From assembly GCA_903851385.1 (NCBI GenBank), contig CAINOC010000013.1:1-64000 (forward strand): a stretch of DNA of 64,000 bases, read 5' to 3'. Made by a program: the position numbers and the translations under genes. Shown here one piece after another: positions 1 to 8,636 of this stretch (its first letter is position 1; each line of letters begins with the position of its first letter). The notes beneath the pieces were generated by a model, which saw only the letters and a list, made by a program, of their open reading frames with translations, was not told the DNA's origin and searched no databases. The stretch is from an uncultured Chlorobiaceae bacterium. GTDB lineage: Bacteria; Bacteroidota; Chlorobiia; Chlorobiales; Chlorobiaceae.

Positions 1-87
1 AGTGCTGAGGCTCTTAAACCGTGGCTTAAAAAATACAGTTTAGGTGAACTCTGGACTCGGGGTGAAATCGGAGGGACACGATGGTAG
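1..87 (+). CDS. 3' end of a gene, probably an AAA-family ATPase partner of the DUF4276 gene
   Basis: Frame 1 is open from the first base of the window to a TAG stop at 85-87, giving 28 residues that end in LGELWTRGEIGG and four more residues. The stop lies inside the start of the next gene (7-bp overlap), so the two are translationally coupled. The tail resembles the C-terminus of AAA/SMC-like ATPases that are commonly encoded just before DUF4276 genes, but only the tail is visible and the identification rests on recollection of that pairing. The ATPase core, if present, is outside the window. That a coding frame ends here is fairly sure. The family is an inference. Confidence 0.5.
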   Translation, partial: SAEALKPWLKKYSLGELWTRGEIGGTRW

Positions 88-719
88 GTTTAAAATTATA
101 TGTAGAGGGTGGCGGAGATACCAACCAATTGAAAACAGCTTGTCGGAAAGGATTTTCTGTATTTCTCAGAAAGGCTGGACTTGTCGATACAATGCCGAGG
201 ATCGTTGCTTGCGGGAGTCGTCAGGATGCTTATGACTCGTTCTGTGTTGCTCTTGAAAATGGTAACAGTGCTATGCTATTGGTAGACAGTGAAGCTCCGG
301 TTAGTGCTGAATGTATGCAGGGAGAGCCTGAAAGCTGGAAACCCTGGCAACATCTTCGTAACCGTCCGGGCGACTGCTGGGAAAAACCGGCAATGGCCAC
401 TGAACAAGAGTGCCACTTGATGGTACAGTGCATGGAAGCTTGGTTTTTAACTGATCGAGCATCGTTGCAGGAGTTCTTTGGGCAGGGGTTCCATCTCAAA
501 TCTTTACCGGCAGAAGAGAACAAGATTGAATCGATTGCAAAAGAGAGCGTGTATAAGTCTCTTAAAAAAGCTACCAAAAGCAGCAAATCCAAAGGAGAGT
601 ATGGCAAAGGCGACCACTCGTTCAAAATTTTGGAGATAATTGATCCAGCCCAAATAATGAAAGCATCCCCTTGGGCAAAACGATTTATTGAAGAATTGCA
701 AACGGCAATGGGCAAGTAA
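81..719 (+). CDS. DUF4276 family protein (TOPRIM-like)
   Basis: This is a 212-residue soluble protein. The N-terminus has LKLYVEGGGD, with a Glu at about residue 9, and a second acidic cluster LLVDSE at 66-71. Together they have the Glu ... Asp-x-Glu arrangement of a TOPRIM-like metal site. A conserved MEAWFLTD stretch (118-125) typical of DUF4276 follows. No signal peptide or membrane segment is seen. The start ATG at 81 overlaps the stop of the upstream gene, so the two probably form one unit. DUF4276 proteins are uncharacterised but often sit beside AAA ATPases in defence islands, much as OLD-type nucleases pair an ATPase with a TOPRIM domain. A nuclease role is inference. The family call is fairly sure. 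Confidence 0.75.
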   Translation: MVGLKLYVEGGGDTNQLKTACRKGFSVFLRKAGLVDTMPRIVACGSRQDAYDSFCVALENGNSAMLLVDSEAPVSAECMQGEPESWKPWQHLRNRPGDCWEKPAMATEQECHLMVQCMEAWFLTDRASLQEFFGQGFHLKSLPAEENKIESIAKESVYKSLKKATKSSKSKGEYGKGDHSFKILEIIDPAQIMKASPWAKRFIEELQTAMGK

Positions 720-890
720 TTACGAAGGATAGCATGACGGTACAAGGGGAGATGTTGATTTTTTGAATAGCCTTCCAAAGGACCGATTTTTGAGCCGTTA
801 AAGGATAAAAGTTTTTTTTGCAGGCATCTATAGACAGAGAAACAATTTAATGGCCGAATGGGGCTGACATAGCACCGGAAACACACTTAA

Positions 891-1091
891 AGAAAATCCT
901 GCACTGAACGGAACCCTCATTTTATTCCTGATCCTTATGTCTGTACTCCTGAAGGCGGCCTCGGGCAGACAGAATAGCTTGATTCAAAAAAAGCCCTGCG
1001 GACCATAGAACCGCATCTGTTTAACATCGAACTCAGAATCCCCCCCTTCCGCCCACATCATGTTTTGGTTGAGCGAGTATCCTTCAAATAA
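891..1091 (+). pseudogene. Decayed C-terminal coding remnant of an unidentified gene
   Basis: The gap between the DUF4276 gene and the Nudix gene holds no intact gene. One frame still reads like protein: codons from about 906 to the TAA at 1089-1091 give PDPYVCTPEGGLGQTE, then an in-frame TAG at 975-977, then KKALRTIEPHLFNIELRIPP and a further FRPHHVLVERV before the stop. The residue composition looks protein-like on both sides of the stop. No start codon or ribosome site is visible upstream. I do not recognise the family. It reads as the stub of a gene destroyed by rearrangement, but a chance open stretch cannot be excluded. The rest of 720-1085 shows nothing I can assign. Confidence 0.35.
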
Positions 1092-1116
1092 AGCAGTAAA
1101 CGGCTTTATTTTTTTT
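1086..1116 (+). terminator. Rho-independent terminator
   Basis: A perfect 9-bp stem (AAATAAAGC at 1086-1094 with GCTTTATTT at 1103-1111), an 8-base loop and a T run to 1116. It overlaps the stop codon of the decayed remnant and lies before the Nudix gene, so it separates the DUF4276 unit from the Nudix-helicase unit. The stem is AT-rich, hence only moderately strong. Confidence 0.6.
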
Positions 1117-1213
1117 ATGTGACGGGTTTATTTGGTAAATAAAAGCTGGTTATTCCGAATCGCTGTTTTTGCTGGTTACATGTGAGGTTCCAGATAATGA
1201 AGAGAAGAACAAC

Positions 1214-1618
1214 ATGGATCATATTCAAGTAACTTGCGCTATTATCGAACGAGATGGACTTGTTCTTGCTGCACAGCGGAGTGTGGCTATGAGTTTGCCT
1301 CTTAAATGGGAATTTCCGGGAGGTAAGATCCATCCTGATGAATCAACTCAAGAGTGTTTGCGTCGTGAGTTATTTGAAGAGTTGAGTATTCAGGTTAGTG
1401 TTGGAAAATCTCTTTCAGTTAGCACGTATCAGTATCCGACGTTCACGGTCACACTTCATCCGTTTATCTGTTCAATTGAAGCGGGCGAGATAGCCCTCAA
1501 TGAACATGCTGCCATAACTTGGTTAGCACCTAATAACCTCCATTCTCTCGACTGGGCTGAGGCCGATTTACCGGTAATAGAGTCTTATCTTGTTGAAAAT
1601 AGAGTAGATGTTTCATGA
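1214..1618 (+). CDS. Nudix hydrolase, MutT-like (deoxy)nucleoside triphosphate pyrophosphohydrolase
   Basis: This 134-residue protein would hydrolyse a nucleoside diphosphate linked to another group, most likely a (d)NTP. The Nudix box is plain: G37, E43 and R51-E52 with E55-E56 at the right spacing. The Gly that normally follows EEx is Ser58. The preceding WEFPGGK is typical of the MutT/8-oxo-dGTPase branch. I chose the ATG at 1214 because AGAGAAG sits just before it. An in-frame ATG at 1169 would add 15 residues with no similarity to the fold. The stop overlaps the helicase start by 4 bp (ATGA), so the enzyme is made together with the helicase and probably serves it rather than general nucleotide sanitation. 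Confidence 0.88.
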   Translation: MDHIQVTCAIIERDGLVLAAQRSVAMSLPLKWEFPGGKIHPDESTQECLRRELFEELSIQVSVGKSLSVSTYQYPTFTVTLHPFICSIEAGEIALNEHAAITWLAPNNLHSLDWAEADLPVIESYLVENRVDVS

Positions 1619-4600
1619 GCCAACTTGCATTTGGTATATATGAAGCACTCCTCGATGAGCTTCTGCAAGAGGCTTTAACTCAGCACCCAGAGTTACGAAG
1701 TGTCTTTGGTAAAATCGATCAAGAAGAGCAGCCGGCCATCTATGCATCATTTGTGGCCAAGGTCATTGAGCAGGCATTGCGAGAAGAGAAAGACCCGGAA
1801 AAACGTCTGGATATCTGCAATCGGATTCTTGGTCAGGTTGCCAGTGAACCGGGCTTGAGTCACCTCGCTAAACGTCGTCTTGTACAAGAAAAAAAGCCAA
1901 TACTTCTTGAAATCACCCCATCCAATTATGGGTCATCAAGAGTCCCACGCCCCCAGACATCGTTAACCGAAAGCAGTCTTTTTACTGGTTCGCCACAAGA
2001 GCCTCAACTGGCACACGAACTGCTTGAAGAGATGAAGTCTGCAGACAGTGTTGACATTTTGGTTTCGTTTATCAAGTGGTCCGGGTTGCGCATGCTAATG
2101 CCTGCTTTTGAAGATTTGTCTCTGCGCAACATACCGGTCAGGGTTATCACTACGTCATACATGGGTGCATCCGATGCACCTGCCGTCGAATGGCTGGCTG
2201 AAATGTCAAACGTTAAGGTGCGAGTATCCTACGATACCGAACGCACGAGGCTTCATGCAAAGGCCTATCATTTTAAGCGGAAGTCAGATTTTTCAACTGC
2301 CTATATCGGCTCGGCAAACATGTCCAATGCTGCCATTACCAGCGGACTCGAGTGGAATCTTAAGGTTACTGCTCAAGATATGGGGCATATTCTGGAGAAA
2401 TTTACTGCCGAATTTGAGACCTACTGGAATAGCAAAGAATTTATTCCATTTGACTCTGAAGAGCCTGAGCGTTTCAGGGATGCAATTGTTCGTGAACGAA
2501 CAAGAGGATACGGTACCACATCGGTTTTCTTTGATCTTTCACCGCACCCTTTTCAGGAGCGCATCCTTGAGGCCTTATCGCGAGAGCGGGAAGTACACAA
2601 TCGCTATAAAAATCTGGTCATTGCAGCTACCGGAACCGGTAAAACCGTGGTTGCTGCATTCGATTTTAATGAGTTTTATAAGGGACGAAAGCGTAATGCA
2701 AAATTAATGTTTGTTGCTCATCGCAAAGAAATCCTTGAGCAGGCGCGTATAACTTTCAGAAATGTTCTCCGTGACCAGAATTTCGGTGAACTTCTTGTTG
2801 GAGATTTTGCGGCCGACCGATTGGAACACCTGTTTTGTTCGGTACAGATGCTGACAAATCGCGAACTCTGGAAGCAGGTTGGACGGAGTTTCTACGATTA
2901 TATTATTGTTGATGAGGTTCATCATGGAACCTCTGAGAGTTATCGCCCCATATTCGAACATTTTGAGCCCGAGATACTTCTCGGTCTAACCGCAACACCG
3001 GAACGAATGGACGGAAAATCTGTTGCTGCTGATTTCCATAACACATTTGCGGCAGAAATCCGTCTTCCAGAAGCATTGGAGGAGAAGCTTCTCTGCCCAT
3101 TCCATTATTTTGGGGTGTCAGACCCGATAGCGACCGATAATGATCGTTTCTGGACCAACGGCAACTATAACAAGTCAGAGCTGGAAAACGTCTATACTAT
3201 TGACCGAGTGAATGCTTCTCGGCGAGTTGACGCAATCATTGGGGCGTTAGAACGCTATCAGCTAGACTACTCTACCAATGCCAAGGGGATTGGGTTCTGC
3301 GTCACAATTAAGCATGCGCACTACATGGCAGAGCGCTTTAATGAGAGAGGTATCCCTTCCGTAGCAGTTGTGGCCACCCTTACACTTGATGAGCGTAATC
3401 AGGCTGTCTCAGACTTCAAGAGTGGGCATCTGCGCTTTCTCTTTACCGTTGATGTCTTTAATGAAGGTCTTGATATTCCGGAGATTAATCTTGTCATGTT
3501 CCTCCGACCTACAGAGAGTCTCACCGTTTTTCTCCAGCAGTTAGGGCGGGGCCTTCGTCATGCGCCTGAGAAAGAGTGCCTCACTGTTCTCGATTTTGTA
3601 GGGCAAGTACACCGGCGCTACCGGATGGATACAAAATTTCGAGCATTGCTACCCAAGCATCGCTATGCCATAGACCGAGAAGTTGAGCTAGATTTTCCAC
3701 ACCTACCTCCAGGCTGTTCTATCCAGCTTGACCGACAATCGCGAGAATATGTACTCCGAAATATTAGGGAAAATCTCAGGAATCTTAACGTGCAGGTGCC
3801 AGATCGCTTGCAGACTTTCTCGAGCGAGACAGGGCAGGAGTTGACCTTTGGCAATTTCATTCGCTACCACGAATATGAACCGGAAGTACTGCTGGCAAAT
3901 GAATCCTGGTCGGGGTGGAAAGCCAAAGTACTGTTAGCTCCGATTCCTACCGATCCTGATCTTGTACGGTTGAAAAAGGCTTTGATTCGAGCTGCATTTA
4001 TCAATGGACCGAAGGAAGCTGCCTTGTTAAGACATGTCATTAGCAAAGTTTCGCAAGGTGAAATAGCAGAAGCAATTGCACTTGCCGGACAATCGGCCAT
4101 GGTCGTGTATTATCGTATATGGGGAGAGAACGGTAGTAATCTGGGTATTTCATCCTTTGAAGATGCCTTACAACGGCTTTCGAAAAACCCGTCAATTCTT
4201 GCCGATTTAGGAGAAATCTTGAACTGGTCGATCGACTCGAGCGAAGTCAGTGGTCTTGTCCCAGAATTGCCTTTTCCTTGTCTACTCGAGTTGCATGCAA
4301 AATACAATAGCAGAGTAATCCAAGCCGCATTCGGAAAAGCAAATATCGCAACAACAGGACAGACAGGGGTTGGGGTATTTCACTTTCCAGAGGTGAAGAC
4401 TTATGCGCTATTGCTCACCTTTCAGAAAACCGAAAAGGAGTTCTCCCCGAGTACCATGTATGCTGATTACCCCATCAGCAGAGAACTTCTTCATTGGGAA
4501 TCTCAAGCAAATACAGCCCAACATCACAGTGATGGCCAAAATCTGATCCATCATGTTGAAAGAGGATATACAATTTTGGTTTTTGCTCGTGATCAGAAAA

Positions 4601-4746
4601 AGCGGAATTCGATCTCAATGCCCTTTACCTATCTAGGACCCGTGGAGATGGTGAGCTATGAGAGCGAAAGGCCGATAAAGATGGTCTGGCGGTTACGATA
4701 CCCAATGCCAGTAGAGATGTTTGACGACAACAGAAGAGGCGGGTAA
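1615..4746 (+). CDS. PLD nuclease - SF2 helicase - DUF3427 fusion protein (defence-like)
   Basis: This 1043-residue protein has four parts in order. First is a helical N-terminus (1-120). Second is a phospholipase D-type nuclease domain (about 130-270) with one HxK motif (HAKAYHF, H214/K216) and GSANMS at 232-237. Third is a superfamily 2 helicase core with Walker A ATGTGKT (338-344), DEVH box (433-436), TAT (459-461) and motif VI QQLGRGLR (641-648). Fourth is a C-terminal DUF3427-like region (about 750-1040). A single PLD motif implies the nuclease works as a dimer. The ATGA overlap with the Nudix gene makes them one unit. Proteins of this design are repeatedly annotated near restriction and phage-defence genes. 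A role in degrading or excluding foreign DNA is inference, and its target is unknown. Confidence 0.88.
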   Translation: MSQLAFGIYEALLDELLQEALTQHPELRSVFGKIDQEEQPAIYASFVAKVIEQALREEKDPEKRLDICNRILGQVASEPGLSHLAKRRLVQEKKPILLEITPSNYGSSRVPRPQTSLTESSLFTGSPQEPQLAHELLEEMKSADSVDILVSFIKWSGLRMLMPAFEDLSLRNIPVRVITTSYMGASDAPAVEWLAEMSNVKVRVSYDTERTRLHAKAYHFKRKSDFSTAYIGSANMSNAAITSGLEWNLKVTAQDMGHILEKFTAEFETYWNSKEFIPFDSEEPERFRDAIVRERTRGYGTTSVFFDLSPHPFQERILEALSREREVHNRYKNLVIAATGTGKTVVAAFDFNEFYKGRKRNAKLMFVAHRKEILEQARITFRNVLRDQNFGELLVGDFAADRLEHLFCSVQMLTNRELWKQVGRSFYDYIIVDEVHHGTSESYRPIFEHFEPEILLGLTATPERMDGKSVAADFHNTFAAEIRLPEALEEKLLCPFHYFGVSDPIATDNDRFWTNGNYNKSELENVYTIDRVNASRRVDAIIGALERYQLDYSTNAKGIGFCVTIKHAHYMAERFNERGIPSVAVVATLTLDERNQAVSDFKSGHLRFLFTVDVFNEGLDIPEINLVMFLRPTESLTVFLQQLGRGLRHAPEKECLTVLDFVGQVHRRYRMDTKFRALLPKHRYAIDREVELDFPHLPPGCSIQLDRQSREYVLRNIRENLRNLNVQVPDRLQTFSSETGQELTFGNFIRYHEYEPEVLLANESWSGWKAKVLLAPIPTDPDLVRLKKALIRAAFINGPKEAALLRHVISKVSQGEIAEAIALAGQSAMVVYYRIWGENGSNLGISSFEDALQRLSKNPSILADLGEILNWSIDSSEVSGLVPELPFPCLLELHAKYNSRVIQAAFGKANIATTGQTGVGVFHFPEVKTYALLLTFQKTEKEFSPSTMYADYPISRELLHWESQANTAQHHSDGQNLIHHVERGYTILVFARDQKKRNSISMPFTYLGPVEMVSYESERPIKMVWRLRYPMPVEMFDDNRRGG

Positions 4747-4795
4747 GTATTAATCACCACTTTCGCAATTATTTTTAACGGTTAGGAATAGAGCT

Positions 4796-7700
4796 ATGAC
4801 CAGACCTTTTAAAATCGAATCGAAAGATATTACTCTTCTGAGTGATATTCAGCTAACTCTGTTGTTAGGTGAATTATTACATGCAGAAGCCTATAAATTT
4901 GGAATTGCTCAGCGTGCTGCAGAGGTTGCACTGAATATTCAAGTTGGAGATGGTGGTGAAGATGGTCGTATCTTTTGGAATAATGGACCAGAATCCACTG
5001 ACTATTTACCTAATCGGTTGACCATGTTTCAAAACAAGGCAACAGAAATGGGTCCGACAGCATATGCTAATGAAATAATGACAAAAAAAACAAAAAAGTG
5101 CCCAAGTGTTGTAAAGCCAAAGGTAGATGAAGTACTAACTCAAGGAGGAGCTTATATATTTTTTACGACACAAGAGTTGAATAAACAGCAAAAAGATGAG
5201 CGCATTACTACCGTTAGAAAAAAACTTCTTGAACAGGAAAAGTTATATGCGGATTCGAGTGAGATTAATATCTATGATGCATCTGACATAGCTGTTTGGT
5301 CAAATAATTTTATATCGACTGTGGTTTCTGTCCAACATTGGGTTGGTCTACCAATGGAAAGAGGACTAAAAACTTTTAATCTATGGAGTGAGCATGAAGA
5401 TTTATTGCGTATCCCATTTGTTGAAGTAGAAAGCAGAAAACAGGTAGTAGAGTCCCTTGTTGCACAAATCGCCGAACCGAAATCGTGTTTTCGTATAGTT
5501 GGATTGTCTGGACTTGGAAAAACCAGAACAGCTTTTCAAGTTTTTTGCGAAAATAAAACGATTAACAATCTCGTTGTATATGTCGATGCAAATCATGCAC
5601 CTGCCATTGATGGTTTGGTGGCCGATTGGGTGAGCCTTGGTTTAAAAGTAATACTGGTAGTTGATAACTGTGAATATAGACTGCATGAGCGTATAGTTCA
5701 GGAAGTACGCCGTGAAAGCAGCAAAATCAGCTTGTTGAGCTTAGATTATAATTTCGAAATCGTGCAGCCTTCAACTTGTCGTTTTACGTTGAGTCCTATG
5801 ACTGATGAGGAGTTACTCCAATTACTAGCTCCTATATACAAAGAGAAACTTCCTGATTTGGATAGAATCGTCAAGTTTGCTCAAGGCTTTCCGCAGATGG
5901 CTGTTCTGTTGGCAGAGGCACGATTGGCCGAAGATCCCAGAGTTGGTGAGCTTACAGAAGATGAGTTGGCTAATAAGCTTTTATGGAAGCGAAATGAGAT
6001 CGAAAATCAAGAGTACTTAAAAATACTTCAGGCGTGTTCATTGTTTGATATTTTTGGTATTGAAAAAGAAGTAGAAAGTCAGCTCCAATACATTGCAGAT
6101 CTTGTTAATATCGATTTAGATACTGTTTACAAGTGTGTACAGGACTATTCGGTAAGAGGTCTGATTGACCGTCGTGGCCGGTTTGGTCAAGTAGTTCCTA
6201 AACCATTAGCGATTCGTTTGGCTGGGCAGTGGTGGACAAATTCTCGCGAACAAAAGCAAATAGATCTTGTAGGCGGTATTCCAGAAGGAATGATTGAAGG
6301 ATTTTGCCGACAAGTGGAGAAAATGGATTTTCACTCAAATGTAAAGCAGTTAACTGAGAAATTGTGTGGGGTACAAGGCCCTTTTGGCCAAGCGGAAGTG
6401 ATCTTGTCGTTACGGGGTTCTAGACTCTTCCGCTCATTTGCAAATGTGAATCCCGAAGCTACTGCTACAGCGTTGTATAGTGCCTTGGTGAAAAAAGACT
6501 ATCAACAGCTCTCTATTATTGTGGGTGACGTCCGACGAAATTTAGTGTGGGCCTTGGAAAGGCTTTGCTTCCATGCTGATATTTTTCAGAAAGCTGCATG
6601 GTGTATGTTGCTTTTAGCATCAGCAGAAAATGAAGGTTTCAGTAACAATGCTACAGGAATGTTTGCTCAATTATTTCGCATTAATCTTTCAGGAACAGCA
6701 TCAGAGCCTACAGTACGTTTTGCATTGCTAAACGATGCTTTAGATTTAAACCAATGCAATGTTGATAGGGTAGTGCTTGAGGCCCTTGAGCAAGCAATTA
6801 GTACTTACGGCGGGACGCGAACAATTGGAGCTGAATATCAAGGTACAAGAGCACCACTCAAAGAGTGGAGACCGAAAATTTGGCAGGAAATATATGATTA
6901 TTGGCAAGAAGCATTCAATTTACTACTACGCCTGATTAAAAGAGGTGACGCTCAAAAAGAGAAAGTATTATCTGTTATTGGAAATTCTATCCAAGGTTAT
7001 GTGCAGAGGGGTCGTATCGACATGTTGGATGCAGTCATAAGGAATATTGTATTCCTTAATGGACGCTATTGGCCAGCTGCGTTAAACAGCATAAAACATA
7101 TTTTTGAATACGATTCAGAAGATCTGAAGCAAGATGTAATTAATGCTCTTAATAGCTGGCTTGAATTATTGAACCCTGACGGCGGTGATTTATCTGAAAA
7201 GCTAAAGATCCTCATAGTCAATCCACCAATGGAGCATCAAATTGGCCCTGATGGACATTATATTGATGTGGCATCTGAACAGGCAATGACATTAGGTGTT
7301 GAAGTAGCGAAGGATGTTGATGCATTAATTCCTCATCTTGACTTGCTTTTAAATGGAGAACAAAAGCAAGCCTATTCTTTTGGATATCAGTTGGCTTTGG
7401 ATATTGGTGATATCGAACAATTGCTGGAGCAATCGCTTATGCGCCTTTTAGCTGCCAATCCGGCGAACCCCAGTTTTATAATCGGTATTTATCGTGGTAT
7501 TTTTGAGCGCTCATCCGAAGTTTGGCAGGAGTATATCAACAAAATTCTGGCTGATGATCATTTTATTTATCTCTATCCTGATGTTATCCGCACTGGTGAT
7601 ATTCAAAAGCGGCACCTTGACATATTTCTGCAATTGATTTGTAGTGGTACTCTTTCGCCGAATAGTGCAAAGGTATTATGCTATGGCAGTGTTACATCTG

Positions 7701-8563
7701 GTATTCCCCCAAATACTATAGCTGAATTTTGCCTGTCGCTGGCGGAACTGAACGATGATGCTCGTTGGCCAGCATTGAATATTCTCTATATGTACTGCTT
7801 TGGTAAGCAGGAGAACATTGAGACTCTTCGTAACCCACTCAAACGATTAGTTTCAATTGTGCCTTTGTATGAAGAAAGGAAGGGGGCTACAATTGACATG
7901 CACGAATGGTCTGATTTAGCTCAAAAGTTATTGAAAGTCCGAGATGAAGAGTTTACTGTTGCATTGACGAACCAGCTCATCATTGCTTGTAAGCATGGGT
8001 TAAATCATTCTGATATTTGGAATTATATCAAACCACTTCTACTCAATCTAATGCGTGAGTATGGAAATGTGCTTTGGCCAATATTGGGAATTGCTGTTGT
8101 TGAGGCAGAAGGAATGAATCGGTACTGGTTACAGCAGCTCTTGGACCGAGAAAATAGTTTTGAAAACCAACAGCCTTGTGTGTTGTCAGTTTTACCCGTG
8201 GACAGTGTGATTACATGGTGTAAGGAGCACCCAGAACTTGGTCCTAGTTTTGTTGCGAACTGTGTAAATGTTTTTGAACCCATTGACGAGCAACAAAAGC
8301 CATCTAATTTGTTTGTAGCCTTGTTAGAGCATTTTGGTGACGACAAACGTGTTGTCAGTGCACTTGGTGCAAACATTTCGACTCGGGGATGGAGTGGTTC
8401 GCTTGTGCCCTATCTTGAATCGGATAAGGCGTCTCTTAGTATTTTATTAAAGCATAAAAGCAATAATGTAAGGGACTGGGTAACAAATCATATAGAATAC
8501 ATTGATAAGCAAATAGAGGTTGAGTCTGTCAGAGATGAAGAAGATGACTTCGGTTTATTTTGA
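4796..8563 (+). CDS. Nuclease-STAND NTPase, large putative defence protein
   Basis: This 1255-residue protein matches no named gene I know. The N-terminal 1-180 looks like a restriction-type nuclease: VGDGGEDGR (50-58), then FQNKAT with Q79 and K81, the acidic-then-QxK layout of Mrr-like PD-(D/E)xK enzymes. A P-loop NTPase follows: GLSGLGKT (236-243) and Walker B ILVVDNC (286-292), with winged-helix-like sequence after it. This resembles STAND/NLR ATPases. The remaining 750 residues are helical and repeat-like, without membrane segments, and fit a sensor region. AGGA lies upstream of the ATG, and 49 bp separate it from the helicase gene, so co-transcription is possible. AT-rich codon use compared with the core genes suggests horizontal transfer. 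The domain reading is moderately sure. The function (nuclease activated by phage recognition, Avs-like) is inferred. Confidence 0.7.
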   Translation: MTRPFKIESKDITLLSDIQLTLLLGELLHAEAYKFGIAQRAAEVALNIQVGDGGEDGRIFWNNGPESTDYLPNRLTMFQNKATEMGPTAYANEIMTKKTKKCPSVVKPKVDEVLTQGGAYIFFTTQELNKQQKDERITTVRKKLLEQEKLYADSSEINIYDASDIAVWSNNFISTVVSVQHWVGLPMERGLKTFNLWSEHEDLLRIPFVEVESRKQVVESLVAQIAEPKSCFRIVGLSGLGKTRTAFQVFCENKTINNLVVYVDANHAPAIDGLVADWVSLGLKVILVVDNCEYRLHERIVQEVRRESSKISLLSLDYNFEIVQPSTCRFTLSPMTDEELLQLLAPIYKEKLPDLDRIVKFAQGFPQMAVLLAEARLAEDPRVGELTEDELANKLLWKRNEIENQEYLKILQACSLFDIFGIEKEVESQLQYIADLVNIDLDTVYKCVQDYSVRGLIDRRGRFGQVVPKPLAIRLAGQWWTNSREQKQIDLVGGIPEGMIEGFCRQVEKMDFHSNVKQLTEKLCGVQGPFGQAEVILSLRGSRLFRSFANVNPEATATALYSALVKKDYQQLSIIVGDVRRNLVWALERLCFHADIFQKAAWCMLLLASAENEGFSNNATGMFAQLFRINLSGTASEPTVRFALLNDALDLNQCNVDRVVLEALEQAISTYGGTRTIGAEYQGTRAPLKEWRPKIWQEIYDYWQEAFNLLLRLIKRGDAQKEKVLSVIGNSIQGYVQRGRIDMLDAVIRNIVFLNGRYWPAALNSIKHIFEYDSEDLKQDVINALNSWLELLNPDGGDLSEKLKILIVNPPMEHQIGPDGHYIDVASEQAMTLGVEVAKDVDALIPHLDLLLNGEQKQAYSFGYQLALDIGDIEQLLEQSLMRLLAANPANPSFIIGIYRGIFERSSEVWQEYINKILADDHFIYLYPDVIRTGDIQKRHLDIFLQLICSGTLSPNSAKVLCYGSVTSGIPPNTIAEFCLSLAELNDDARWPALNILYMYCFGKQENIETLRNPLKRLVSIVPLYEERKGATIDMHEWSDLAQKLLKVRDEEFTVALTNQLIIACKHGLNHSDIWNYIKPLLLNLMREYGNVLWPILGIAVVEAEGMNRYWLQQLLDRENSFENQQPCVLSVLPVDSVITWCKEHPELGPSFVANCVNVFEPIDEQQKPSNLFVALLEHFGDDKRVVSALGANISTRGWSGSLVPYLESDKASLSILLKHKSNNVRDWVTNHIEYIDKQIEVESVRDEEDDFGLF

Positions 8564-8636
8564 AATATGAAGAAATATCCTCAATCTGCTTTTTGTTATT
8601 CCTTTTCTAAATCAGTAACGAATTAATTATTAAGAA

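Noticed and set aside
1-719. Calling the first pair a PARIS defence system
   Set aside because: PARIS uses a DUF4435 partner and the ATPase is not visible; DUF4276 fits only by analogy.
230-886. 218-codon open frame antisense to the DUF4276 gene
   Set aside because: No recognisable fold; the sense gene is clearly real.
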